From NCBI RefSeq assembly GCF_011516635.5, contig NZ_CP096255.1:6260501-6324500 (forward strand): a DNA stretch of 64,000 nucleotides, in the 5' to 3' direction. Positions 54,558-62,305 of this stretch are shown here, piece after piece. The notes beneath the pieces are model-generated. The model saw only the letters and a program-made list of their open reading frames with translations, ran no database searches and had not been told where the DNA came from. Each line of letters opens with the position of its first letter. Position 1 is the stretch's first letter. The DNA is from Bradyrhizobium barranii subsp. apii. GTDB taxonomy: Bacteria; Pseudomonadota; Alphaproteobacteria; Rhizobiales; Xanthobacteraceae. The position numbers and the translations under genes are program-made.

Positions 54558-55426
54558 AGCTTCTCCCTGACGGCAGCCGATCCAAAGAGACCTTCAGGCC
54601 TTGCAATCAACAGCGCCAGCAGCAGTCCGTAGACGCTGATATTGACGAAGTCGGCGCCGAGGAACTGCGTTGAAAGGATCTCGACAAGACCGATCAGAAG
54701 CCCGCCAGCGACCGCGCCCCAAATATTGCCCATGCCCCCGATAATCATCGCGCTGATGCCCTTGAACCCGATGCTCTCCCCCATTGTCGACGAGACCTGG
54801 AGATAGCTGATGGCAAAGAGAATGCCGCCAATGCCGGTAAAGACTGCGCCCAACACGAACACCCTTGGGACCACAGAGCCGACATTCACGCCAAGCACCA
54901 AAGCGGTGCGCCGGCTCTCGGCGATAGCCCTCACCTGACGGCCAAGATTTGTGACGTGCAACGAGATGGACAAAGCAATGACGAATGCAAGAGACAAAGC
55001 GAGGCTCAGTGCCTGGGCTCCGCCGACGATAATTGATCCGGCTCTAAAATTGAAATCGGCAATGAGAGCAGGGAACGATTGTTGATCCGATCCCAGCCAG
55101 AGAACGACGAGGTTCTCCAGCAACACCAGGAAGCCGAGTGAGCTGACGAGTGGGACTTCCGGGTCACTGTCGCTGCTCGGTCGGTAGGTTAGCAGATAGA
55201 CCGAAAGGCCGATGATCGCGCTCGCCACGAGCGCCAAGCCAAATGCGAGCAACCAATGCTGGCCGCTCTTCAGCGCCGCCCACGAGACCATTCCGGCAAT
55301 CATGAAGATTCCTGGAATGGAAAAGTTGAGAAAGTTGAGAACACCGATTGCCAGCGTAAAGGCCACGGCAATCATGACATAAACGCCGCCAAGCATGAGG
55401 CCGTTCACGATCTGCTGGGCAATCAT
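54554..55426 (-). CDS. ABC transporter permease (LivH type)
   Basis: 290 residues, eight hydrophobic segments. LivH features: NGLMLGGVYVMIAVAFTLAIGVLNFLNFSIPG at the N-terminus, coupling region QVRAIAESRRTALVLGVNVGSVVPRVF near residue 175 and GFKGISAMIIGGMGNIWGAVAGGLLIGLVE. Starts 72 bp downstream of the deacetylase-family gene. Confidence 0.93.
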   Translation of the reverse strand: MIAQQIVNGLMLGGVYVMIAVAFTLAIGVLNFLNFSIPGIFMIAGMVSWAALKSGQHWLLAFGLALVASAIIGLSVYLLTYRPSSDSDPEVPLVSSLGFLVLLENLVVLWLGSDQQSFPALIADFNFRAGSIIVGGAQALSLALSLAFVIALSISLHVTNLGRQVRAIAESRRTALVLGVNVGSVVPRVFVLGAVFTGIGGILFAISYLQVSSTMGESIGFKGISAMIIGGMGNIWGAVAGGLLIGLVEILSTQFLGADFVNISVYGLLLALLIARPEGLFGSAAVREKL

Positions 55427-55498
55427 AGCTCTCTCATCCGTTCGACCGACCTAAGATCAACAAGCGTTCGCAGCGACATATCGATATTTCCCAGAGGA

Positions 55499-56458
55499 TC
55501 AGACATCGCTCACGCGAAGCGCGGTTGGCACGGGCGGATCACCGGCATCAGCGGCATCGGGGCTAACAAGGGTGCCCTTCGGCAAAGCGAGCGCGTGCTC
55601 GGCAATCTTGCCGGATGTTGTGATCCAGACTCTGTCGCGATGAGATGCGATATGGGCGAGCGCACGTCGCAGTTCCCTGGTCCGGTGCGGTTGGCCCATG
55701 ACGAAGGTGTGGAGTGCAGCCGAGAAGACGAGCGGATACTTCTCGGAATCCTGCAATTGCTGCTCGAAGGCATCTATCAACAGATCGGCAAATTCCGCGT
55801 CGCTGACCCTCCTGTTGAAGACGGCCGGCAGATCGTTCAGCTCCATGGACGGATACGGCACGCTGAGAATGGGACCGAGATCGGTCCTGAACAGCTGCGG
55901 TTGCTCGTCGTAGAACCAGTCGAGCATGTAGCCGAAGCCCTGTTCGACCAGCAGTTCGGGCGTTTTCGTGCTTTGCGATATGAAGGGTCCGAGCCAGCCT
56001 TGGGGAGCGATCCCCTCCTCCTTTTCAAAGCGCCGCCGAACTTCTTTCAGCATCTCGCGCTCCTCCTCTTCGCTCATGTCGATCTGCCGCTCCGAATTGG
56101 TGCGGCCGTGACCAACAAATTCGTCGCCTCGCTGCCGGAACGCGGCCATGAGCGCGGGATAGGCGTCGTAGACCGCGGTATTGGCGAGCACGGACAGCGG
56201 AATGTCGAATTCGCGGAAGAGGTCGAGCAGGCGCCAAACGCCCACCCGGTTTCCGAAGTCTCGGTAGGCATATCCCCGATGAAACGGAGCGGCCGGCATC
56301 GTCGTGAAGTCCGGCCCCGGATTCCGTCCGAACTCGAAAGCCTCGATGTTCAACGCAAAATAGACCGCGAGCCGTTTGCCGTCGGGCCATTCGTAGGTCG
56401 GCCGCTGCGTAATGGGCACGAACGGATATCGGTTCATCTTGGTGTCAAACTTGGCCAT
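55499..56458 (-). CDS. Polysaccharide-deacetylase-family hydrolase (allantoinase/PuuE-like)
   Basis: 319 residues with a NodB-type fold: an N-terminal strand LAVYFALNIEAFEFG, then DFGNRVGVWRLLDLFREFDIPLSVLANTAVYD, EFVGHGRTNSER (metal-ligand region), GWLGPFISQSTKTPELLVEQGFGYMLDW and a late FSAALHTFVMGQPHR containing a His. Members of this branch cleave cyclic amides (allantoin, imides) as well as N-acetyl groups, so a ring-opening or deacylating role in an N-heterocycle pathway is possible. First gene of the transporter operon, divergent from the amidohydrolase. Confidence 0.8.
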   Translation of the reverse strand: MAKFDTKMNRYPFVPITQRPTYEWPDGKRLAVYFALNIEAFEFGRNPGPDFTTMPAAPFHRGYAYRDFGNRVGVWRLLDLFREFDIPLSVLANTAVYDAYPALMAAFRQRGDEFVGHGRTNSERQIDMSEEEEREMLKEVRRRFEKEEGIAPQGWLGPFISQSTKTPELLVEQGFGYMLDWFYDEQPQLFRTDLGPILSVPYPSMELNDLPAVFNRRVSDAEFADLLIDAFEQQLQDSEKYPLVFSAALHTFVMGQPHRTRELRRALAHIASHRDRVWITTSGKIAEHALALPKGTLVSPDAADAGDPPVPTALRVSDV

Positions 56459-56506
56459 GGGCCCTCCACGCTTCCTCTATTGACCGTCACGCTATCGGAC
56501 GATATT

Positions 56507-56521
56507 TAGTTTTGCAAACTA
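56507..56521. promoter_or_regulatory. Inverted repeat TAGTT-TTGCA-AACTA, putative MarR operator 1
   Basis: Perfect 5-bp arms with 5-bp spacer in the 87-bp divergent region between the deacetylase/transporter operon and the amidohydrolase operon. The same arms and spacing recur at 61306-61320, upstream of the monooxygenase and just downstream of a MarR gene in the same cluster. Confidence 0.65.
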
Positions 56522-57228
56522 TTTTTCTGAGAAGGAGGTTTGACTGTGCGACCCTGGGATAGCGTCATCACCGACGAAGATCAGCGTAGATACGATGCAG
56601 CTGGCTTTGGCCGTGCGGCAGGCATCGGGTGCAGGCCTGCGCTCCTGATTATCGATGTGCAGTATCGAACGACCGGCTCCGTTCCGATGCCGTTTTGGCA
56701 GGCCGTCGAAGAGTATCCGACGTCATGCGGCGACGTCGCATGGCGAGCTGTCGGGCAAATCGGCAGAATGCTGGAGCTATTCAGGAGGAAGCGCTGGCCT
56801 GTCCTCTTCCCGCATGTCGCGCCGAAGGTTCAGCAAGATGGCGGCCGGCTCGCAGCAAAAGTTCCGGCGATCATGACGATCCCCCCGGTCGGATACCGGT
56901 TTGTCAGGGAAGTTGGCCCCATCGACGGTGACATCCTGATTCCAAAGAAACATCCCAGCGCCTTCTTCGGCACCACGCTCGCAAGTCATCTCATAGATCT
57001 CAAGGTCGACAGCCTGGTCATGACGGGCTGCACGACATCGGGTTGTGTTCGCGCGAGCGTGGTCGACGCCTTCTCCTACAATTTCCACGTCGCTGTGCCC
57101 GAAGAGTGCGTTTACGACCGCAGTCCGGTCGCTCACAGCGTGAATTTGTTCGATATGGGTAAGCGCGATTTTCTTCGCACGCCGGCGGTTTTGATGGATT
57201 GCCCTGGTATCGGGCGATACCGAGCCGT

Positions 57229-58800
57229 TCAGGCAGTGGCGGCTTTGTGGAAGTTGAAGGGCAGCAGGTCTGTAATATCGGCGTCGCCGGCGCGCTGAGG
57301 CAATTCGGTGAGGACGTGGCGCAACCACGCTAACGGCTCGACACGTGAGGCGCGGCAGGTCAGCATCAGGCTATAGACGACGGCACTGGCCTTGGCTCCG
57401 TCCACGGTATCGCTGAACAACCAACTCTTCCTGCCAGTTGCAAAAACCCTGATGTCGCGCTCCAGAAGATTGTTGTCAATCGGCATGCTGCCGTCCCCGG
57501 TGTAGCGCGTCAGATATTCCCATTGGTTTCGGGTGTAGGATACGGCGTCGCCGAGCTTGCTGTCAGGCAAGACCTTCGGGGCCATGTCATCGAGCCATAC
57601 TTTGAGAGCATTGAGGATGGGGACACTATGTTGCTGGCGGAAGCGGCGAATGCAGTAGGCCTGTGTTTCACCCTTCTCCGGTATTCCGTCCCACGCCCGC
57701 CTTTCAACCCGGTAGAGCTGTTCAAAGAACCGCAGCGCTTGCTCGGGCGGACCGCCGCCCTTCTTCCTGGCTTTGAGGGCATCGACAAAGCGCCGCCGGG
57801 AGTGGGCCATGCATCCAATGTGGGTGGCCCCTTCCAGCGTGCGCCATGCGGTATAGCCGTCACTCATTACAATGCCACGGTAATCGCCGAGGAAGGCTTG
57901 CGGGTGGATTTGGCCGCGGCCCGGCTGATAATCCAGAAGAACGATCGGCTCGTGGCTGCCCTTGCCGCTGCGATAAGCCCACATGTACGATGTGCTGGTG
58001 GCCCGTTTGTCCTTCTCCTTGAGGACCTGAACCGTTGTCTCGTCGCCATGGATGAGAGGTTGTGATCTGAGCCGCAGCTTCAGGGCGTCGTAGATGCGAT
58101 GCAGATGCTTCTCGCTCGAGCCAATCACCCAGTGGCCCAAAGCGCCGCGGCTGACAGGAACACCTGCACGTTCGAAGGCCTGCGCCAGGCGGTAGAGCGG
58201 CGTGCCATCGACATATTTGTGAACCAGCGCGAACGCCAGCGTCGAGGGCGTGGCAACGCTGCCCGGCAATGGTTGCGGCGGCATCGGCGCGGTCACGACA
58301 GGGGCGTGGATCCCGGTGCGATCGCTATGGCGGCACGCATATTTGAAGCGCACATTCTGTAAAACCTTCGCCTTCACCTCGATATGAAGTTGCTCGGTGA
58401 CAGCCTCGCCCATGCGATGCATCTGGCCACGGCAGCAAGGACACGCCTTCTGATCGTCGGACAGGTCATACTCGACGCGCTCACGAGGTAGGTTCCCCGG
58501 CAGCGGCTTGCGGCCGCGCTTCTTTCCCATTGTGTTTTCGACGGGTGGCAAGCCCGTGTCCGGAAGTTCGGCGATATTGTTCGTTTCACTGCCGGCGTCC
58601 TCCTCATCGGAGGCCTGCTCGGCTTCATTGAAGAGACGATCAACATGCTTTTCGCTGCGCGGCGCAAAACGATGCAGGCGTGCCAGCGCCAGTTCTTCCT
58701 CGAGCTTGGCGACGCGGTCGGCGAGTTGATGGTTCTCCGCCTGCAGCGCAGCAATGCGTGCCAACAGCACTTCAACACTCGGATCGCCGGTTCGATTCAT
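57229..58800 (-). CDS. tnpC: IS66 transposase TnpC
   Basis: 523-residue DDE transposase of IS66. N-terminal leucine-rich coiled coil (ARIAALQAENHQLADRVAKLEEEL), zinc-finger-like CPCCRGQMHRMGE, IS66 core with LIHGDETTVQVL (first Asp), IVMSDGYTAW (second Asp) and MPIDNNLLERDIRVFATGRKSWLFS (Glu). Full length and without stops, so the element may be active. Confidence 0.95.
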   Translation of the reverse strand: MNRTGDPSVEVLLARIAALQAENHQLADRVAKLEEELALARLHRFAPRSEKHVDRLFNEAEQASDEEDAGSETNNIAELPDTGLPPVENTMGKKRGRKPLPGNLPRERVEYDLSDDQKACPCCRGQMHRMGEAVTEQLHIEVKAKVLQNVRFKYACRHSDRTGIHAPVVTAPMPPQPLPGSVATPSTLAFALVHKYVDGTPLYRLAQAFERAGVPVSRGALGHWVIGSSEKHLHRIYDALKLRLRSQPLIHGDETTVQVLKEKDKRATSTSYMWAYRSGKGSHEPIVLLDYQPGRGQIHPQAFLGDYRGIVMSDGYTAWRTLEGATHIGCMAHSRRRFVDALKARKKGGGPPEQALRFFEQLYRVERRAWDGIPEKGETQAYCIRRFRQQHSVPILNALKVWLDDMAPKVLPDSKLGDAVSYTRNQWEYLTRYTGDGSMPIDNNLLERDIRVFATGRKSWLFSDTVDGAKASAVVYSLMLTCRASRVEPLAWLRHVLTELPQRAGDADITDLLPFNFHKAATA

Positions 58801-58852
58801 CGAATTCTTGAATCTGAACCGTACCGACGCGTCAACCGCTCAACTCGAGAGC

Positions 58853-59206
58853 TCAGCCGGCAACCTGATATTGCCGCACCGGATGGCGGACCATCGCATC
58901 GATATCGATGCCGTCAAGGATCCAGTGCAATTGCTCCGTCGTCAGCGTGACGATCGCCTCCTGGCGGCGCGGCCATCGGAACCTGTCTTCGGTCAGCCGC
59001 TTCAGGACCAGTACAAAGCCGGACCGATCGAAGAACAGAAGCTTCATCCGGTCGCAACGGCGATTGCAGAACGCAAAAACCGCCGGAGTGAATGGATCGA
59101 GCGCCATCGTCTCCTGGACCAGGACCGCAAGGCTGTTGATGCCAGCCCGGAAGTCGATCGGCTCACGGTGCAGATAGACCTGCAGGTCATCGCCCAGTCT
59201 AAACAT
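58853..59206 (-). CDS. tnpB: IS66 accessory protein TnpB
   Basis: 117 residues from ATG 59204-59206 (MFRLGDDLQVYLHREPIDFRAGINSLAVLVQ). Family features: FAFCNRRCDRMKLLFFDRSGFVLVLKRL and FRWP. Overlaps the tnpA end by eight bases. Required with TnpA and TnpC for IS66 transposition; its role is unclear. Confidence 0.95.
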   Translation of the reverse strand: MFRLGDDLQVYLHREPIDFRAGINSLAVLVQETMALDPFTPAVFAFCNRRCDRMKLLFFDRSGFVLVLKRLTEDRFRWPRRQEAIVTLTTEQLHWILDGIDIDAMVRHPVRQYQVAG

Positions 59207-59657
59207 CGCCCAGCGCTCCAATGATCGCCGTCAATGCATCCACATCGCCGCATTCCAGCGCGAGCTTCACGCCATTCGGCAGCGACACGCTCACTTTGGC
59301 CGGAGAACAAAAAGCTGGAGTCCCTTTGGGTTCCGAACCACGCACTTCATCGTAAGCCGGCAAATCAACCGTCGCCACGCTGTCTTTTCGCGACAGGTCC
59401 CGCTCGGACTTCCCCTCAAGCTGAACCGGGATGAACGCCGGGCGTGAGGACGGCGGCAGCGACCTGGTCGCGCTGTGCTTCTTGATCCACTTCCGAAGGA
59501 GGTTCGCGTTGACCCCATGTTCGAGTGCAAGCCTCGATACCGAAACCCCAGGCTCAAGGCAGGCCGCGACAAGACGCTCTTTCGATGCCGCCTCGTAGCG
59601 CCGGCGACCGTTCCGGCCGACAAGCCTGACCCGCAGTTTCTGATCATCGTCGCTCAT
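59199..59657 (-). CDS. tnpA: IS66 accessory protein TnpA
   Basis: 152 residues from ATG 59655-59657. Helix-turn-helix domain RRRYEAASKERLVAACLEPGVSVSRLALEHGVNANLLRKWIKKH, then a variable linker and a C-terminal VSLPNGVKLALECGDVDALTAIIGALG that matches the IS66 Orf1 tail. An in-frame upstream extension reaches 59714 but crosses a perfect hairpin. Confidence 0.93.
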   Translation of the reverse strand: MSDDDQKLRVRLVGRNGRRRYEAASKERLVAACLEPGVSVSRLALEHGVNANLLRKWIKKHSATRSLPPSSRPAFIPVQLEGKSERDLSRKDSVATVDLPAYDEVRGSEPKGTPAFCSPAKVSVSLPNGVKLALECGDVDALTAIIGALGDV

Positions 59658-59661
59658 CACA

Positions 59662-59689
59662 AGGTGTCCACCTATTTTGGTGGACACCT
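59662..59689 (-). promoter_or_regulatory. Perfect hairpin just upstream of IS66 tnpA
   Basis: AGGTGTCCACC and GGTGGACACCT form an 11-bp perfect stem around a six-base loop, ending 5 bp before the tnpA ATG. In a transcript entering from outside it would fold over the tnpA ribosome site, a known way for insertion sequences to limit transposase made from external promoters. This role is inferred. Confidence 0.55.
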
Positions 59690-59819
59690 CATGCATCAGG
59701 ACTCTCAAAAGCAAAAGGTGCGGAGAAATTCGCGCTTACCGATATGGCGCAGAAATACGCCGATGTCCTTCCCACCGACGAACTACTTCACACCCTGGCC
59801 AAGCTGACGGAGCGCGACG

Positions 59820-60596
59820 ATGTCCAATGATTTCGAATATGGATCCGGAGGGATCGTCGGTTTCGCACCGCCGCAGTCCAATCCGACCGTGGAGCCTGAA
59901 ATGGCTACCCTCATGCCGTCGGACGTGCTCACGCTGACGACCCGCCTTCGCGGCGACCCGAACGACGCCCGAAAGCGGTTCGGAGACTATTTGTTCAATT
60001 TGGGAGAGAGCCTGGAGGGGTTCGGCGCGATCAGGCTCGGAGCCTTCGGCTTCGCGTGCACGGCAACGACCTATCTGCTTGGCCAGGACGAAGTGCGTCG
60101 AAAGTTCGAGCAGCTTTCGCGGCTTTACGGCTACCCGATCTTGTCCTCAGCCGAGGCCATCGAACTCGCCCTTACCGAGCTTGGTGCACAGCGCATCGCG
60201 CTGTTTGGCCCCTATCCTGCCTGGCTGCAGGCAGCTTCATTCGCCTACTGGTCGCAGGCGGGATTTGAGCTGGCTGCGAAGGGCGGGATTAACCTAGGCA
60301 GCGGCTCGGGCTCCTCCAATACGCTCGACATCTACAAGCTGCGGGCCTCCCGGGTCGTTGAAGCTGTCCTTCGCCTCGATTGGCAGTCGGCAGATGCGAT
60401 CGTCCTGACCGGAACGGGTGCTCCGACCTTGCGGGCCATTCCGGACATCATGTGCGCCACGGGCAAGCCGGTCCTCTCCTCCAATCTTTGTCTGGGCTGG
60501 GCCGTCCTGAGGGCCATAGGTCACCGGGCTGCGCTCCCTGTTGGGGGGGATCAAAGCGTGCTAATCGACGGGTGGCCCGCGAGGGTGGCAAGGTAG
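59820..60596 (+). CDS. Asp/Glu-racemase superfamily enzyme (maleate isomerase / arylmalonate decarboxylase-like)
   Basis: 258 residues. Two half-domains of the racemase fold: first with TLMPSDVLTLTTRLRGD and AFGFACTATTYLLG, second with LTELGAQRIALFGPYPAWLQ and DAIVLTGTGAPTLRAIP. The first catalytic Cys is present; the second position, normally Cys in maleate isomerases and racemases, is Gly-Thr-Gly. Its ATG overlaps the original amidohydrolase stop by 11 bases (ATGTCCAATGA), evidence of a coupled operon before IS66 arrived. Maleate isomerase would fit a maleamate pathway; decarboxylation is an alternative. Confidence 0.8.
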   Translation: MSNDFEYGSGGIVGFAPPQSNPTVEPEMATLMPSDVLTLTTRLRGDPNDARKRFGDYLFNLGESLEGFGAIRLGAFGFACTATTYLLGQDEVRRKFEQLSRLYGYPILSSAEAIELALTELGAQRIALFGPYPAWLQAASFAYWSQAGFELAAKGGINLGSGSGSSNTLDIYKLRASRVVEAVLRLDWQSADAIVLTGTGAPTLRAIPDIMCATGKPVLSSNLCLGWAVLRAIGHRAALPVGGDQSVLIDGWPARVAR

Positions 60597-60633
60597 CGAT
60601 TCGTTTGCCGCGGGCACTTGAGGAACAGACGGA

Positions 60634-61263
60634 ATGACAAAGTCCAAGGAGCGCGCAACGAAGGCCAAACCGGCTGCAGTCCGGCCTCGCGTTCCTCAGC
60701 TTCCGCCGACGATTTCTCGCGCCGCCCTGATGGTTGACGGGACCGACATGCTGGTGCGCATGATTACCCACCAGCATTTTGTGCTTTCGGGCTTGCTCGA
60801 GACCGTGCGCGGAGGATTTGCTTCTCTGATCGGGCTTTCGTCTTTTCAATACGTGCTCATGCAGGCGGTAGGACGCCTTTCCGACAAGCAGCAGTGGACT
60901 GTCCGGTCGATCGCGCGCGAGATGCATATGACCGACGCTTACGTGAGCGTCGAGATCGCCGACCTCGTCGAAAGAGGCTACCTTGCCAAGATCGTCAATC
61001 CCGATGACAGGCGCGTCAGCTTTCTCGAATTGACCGACAAGGGCGTCTCCTCGCTGACGGCAATTGCGCCCATTCAGCAAATGGTCAATGACGCACTTTA
61101 CGGCCATCTCGACAGCCACAGCGCCCTCACCTATTCCAACGAATTGAGTGTTTTGATCTCGCGCGCCGAAACCGCGATTTCGGTCCTGAACGACGTCGCC
61201 GCGGATCAACGCGAGGCCGCGCTGCGACAGCCCCCCAAACGCCGCAGGCGCACGGCACGATAA
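60634..61263 (+). CDS. MarR-family transcriptional regulator
   Basis: 209 residues. A basic N-terminal tail (~30 residues), then a winged-helix domain: SSFQYVLMQAVGRLSDKQQWTVRSIAREMHMTDAYVSVEIADLVERGYLAKIVNPDDRRVSFLELTDKG (recognition helix DAYVSVEIADL, wing DDRRV). C-terminal tail Arg/Lys-rich. Located between the racemase-family gene and the monooxygenase, in the same direction. Likely controls the cluster through the TAGTT-N5-AACTA repeats; MarR proteins of catabolic clusters usually repress until the substrate binds. Confidence 0.9.
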   Translation: MTKSKERATKAKPAAVRPRVPQLPPTISRAALMVDGTDMLVRMITHQHFVLSGLLETVRGGFASLIGLSSFQYVLMQAVGRLSDKQQWTVRSIAREMHMTDAYVSVEIADLVERGYLAKIVNPDDRRVSFLELTDKGVSSLTAIAPIQQMVNDALYGHLDSHSALTYSNELSVLISRAETAISVLNDVAADQREAALRQPPKRRRRTAR

Positions 61264-61305
61264 GCGTCAAGAGCTGGCTTGACTCCAGCGCTTCCGCAAT
61301 TTCTT

Positions 61306-61320
61306 TAGTTTACTTAACTA
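61306..61320. promoter_or_regulatory. Inverted repeat TAGTT-TACTT-AACTA, putative MarR operator 2
   Basis: Same arms and spacing as the element at 56507-56521, centred about 24 bp upstream of the monooxygenase ATG at 61337, where it would cover a promoter or transcription start. Confidence 0.65.
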
Positions 61321-61373
61321 ATCTTGGAGAGATGCGATGCTCAGAACTGGCGCCAATTATCTTCGATCCCTCA

Positions 61374-62305
61374 GAGCCTGACTCAAAATTGCATTGCTGT
61401 TTTTATCGCTGCGATGCGCCTTGTCATGAGTTGGACAGAGGCGAGGAAGAGCCAGGCAGTTGCGCTTTCGATGGTTCGCTCGAAGTCCTTGGCCAATCTG
61501 CGGTTGCGGCCGAGCCAGGCGAAGGTTCGTTCGACCACCCAGCGGCGCGGAAGCACCTCGAAGCCCTGTGCGGCATCGGAGCGCTTGATGATCTCGACAG
61601 TCCACCGGCCGATCTTTTCCAGCACCGCCTTGAGCTTTTCGCCGGCATAGCCGCCATCGGCGAAGATATGGCGCAGCCAGGGGAAGCGGTAGCGAATGCT
61701 GCACAGGACATCTGGCGTGCCGTCACGATCCTGGACGTCGGCAGCGTGAACGATCGCTCCGACCAGGAGCCCTTGGGTGTCGGTGACGATGTGGCGCTTT
61801 CGACCCTTGATCTTCTTTCCCGCGTCGTAGCCGCGAGGGCCGCCACTTTCCGTGGTCTTGACCGATTGGCTGTCGATCACGCCGGCCGTCGGCGAGGCCT
61901 CCCGGCCGATCGCCTCGCGCGCCAGCATCAGGAGTGCGTGGTTGATCGATTGCCACAATCCGCTGTCGCGCCATTGGTAGAAATAGTACTGCACCGTGGT
62001 CATTGGTGGAAACAGAGTGGGCGGCAGCATGCGCCACGGCAATCCGCCGCGCAGCAGATAGAGTACTGCCTCGACGATGTCGCGATAGCTCCATTTCGGG
62101 CGCCGCCCGCGCTTGGCCCGCACAGGAAGCAACCTCTCCAGCACGCCCCATTCCGCATCCGTCAAGTCGCTTGGCAAACGCAGCTCCTCTCGGGCAAACT
62201 GTGCCCGGGTGATATCAGTCCACATTCTCGATCCCTTTGATGCTTCGCAACACCGATGGAATCAGAACTCGCTGATATCACTCAACTTATTTTTCGGTCG
62301 GACAC
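61374..62305 (-). mobile_element. IS5-family insertion sequence (copy 3) inside the monooxygenase gene
   Basis: 932 bp. Terminal repeats: left GAGCCTGACTCAAAATTG, right (complement) GTGTCCGACCGAAAAATA, 11 of 18 matching. Flanked by a TCA direct repeat (61371-61373, 62306-62308). The insertion point is fixed independently by the exact restoration of the HpaB reading frame. Confidence 0.92.
61383..62225 (-). CDS. IS5-family transposase (copy 3)
   Basis: 280-residue transposase in one uninterrupted frame. N-terminal LRLPSDLTDAEWGVLERLLPVRAKRGRRPKWSYRDIVEAVLYLLRGG, Asp in AGVIDSQSVKTTESGG, HGYDAGKK-like RGYDAGKKIKGRKRHIVTDTQGLL, Asp in FADGGYAGEKL and Glu in WVVERTFAWLGRNRRLAKDFER. Only moderately similar to copies 1 and 2, so the three IS5 elements arrived separately. 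Confidence 0.94.
   Translation of the reverse strand: MWTDITRAQFAREELRLPSDLTDAEWGVLERLLPVRAKRGRRPKWSYRDIVEAVLYLLRGGLPWRMLPPTLFPPMTTVQYYFYQWRDSGLWQSINHALLMLAREAIGREASPTAGVIDSQSVKTTESGGPRGYDAGKKIKGRKRHIVTDTQGLLVGAIVHAADVQDRDGTPDVLCSIRYRFPWLRHIFADGGYAGEKLKAVLEKIGRWTVEIIKRSDAAQGFEVLPRRWVVERTFAWLGRNRRLAKDFERTIESATAWLFLASVQLMTRRIAAIKTAMQF

Larger units (their letters stand above)
57159..59739 (-). mobile_element. IS66-family insertion sequence, complete
   Basis: 2581 bp. Terminal repeats start GTAAGCGCG on both ends and match at 20 of 22 positions (left 57159-57180, right 59718-59739). Flanked by an exact 8-bp target duplication CGATATGG (57151-57158 and 59740-59747), the size expected for IS66. 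Carries tnpA, tnpB and tnpC in the usual order on the minus strand. Confidence 0.96.
56546..59830 (+). pseudogene. Isochorismatase-family amidohydrolase, split by an IS66 element
   Basis: Start GTG 56546 with AGGAGG seven bases upstream. Catalytic features intact: Asp in LLIIDVQYR (~37), Lys in PKKHPSAFFGT (~137), Cys in MTGCTTSGCVRASVVD (~168). The IS enters after LFDM at 57158. Removing the IS and one CGATATGG copy rejoins ...LFDM-AQKYADVLPTDELL... and stops at 59828-59830, a 231-residue protein. As it stands the frame ends at 57298 with ~46 IS-derived residues. Similar enzymes hydrolyse maleamate or N-carbamoylsarcosine; the adjacent maleate-isomerase-family gene favours a maleamate-type amide (inference). 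Confidence 0.9.

Noticed and set aside
57159..57298. C-terminal tail of the amidohydrolase ORF (GKRDFLRTPAVL...)
   Set aside because: Encoded by the IS66 end, not by the original gene.
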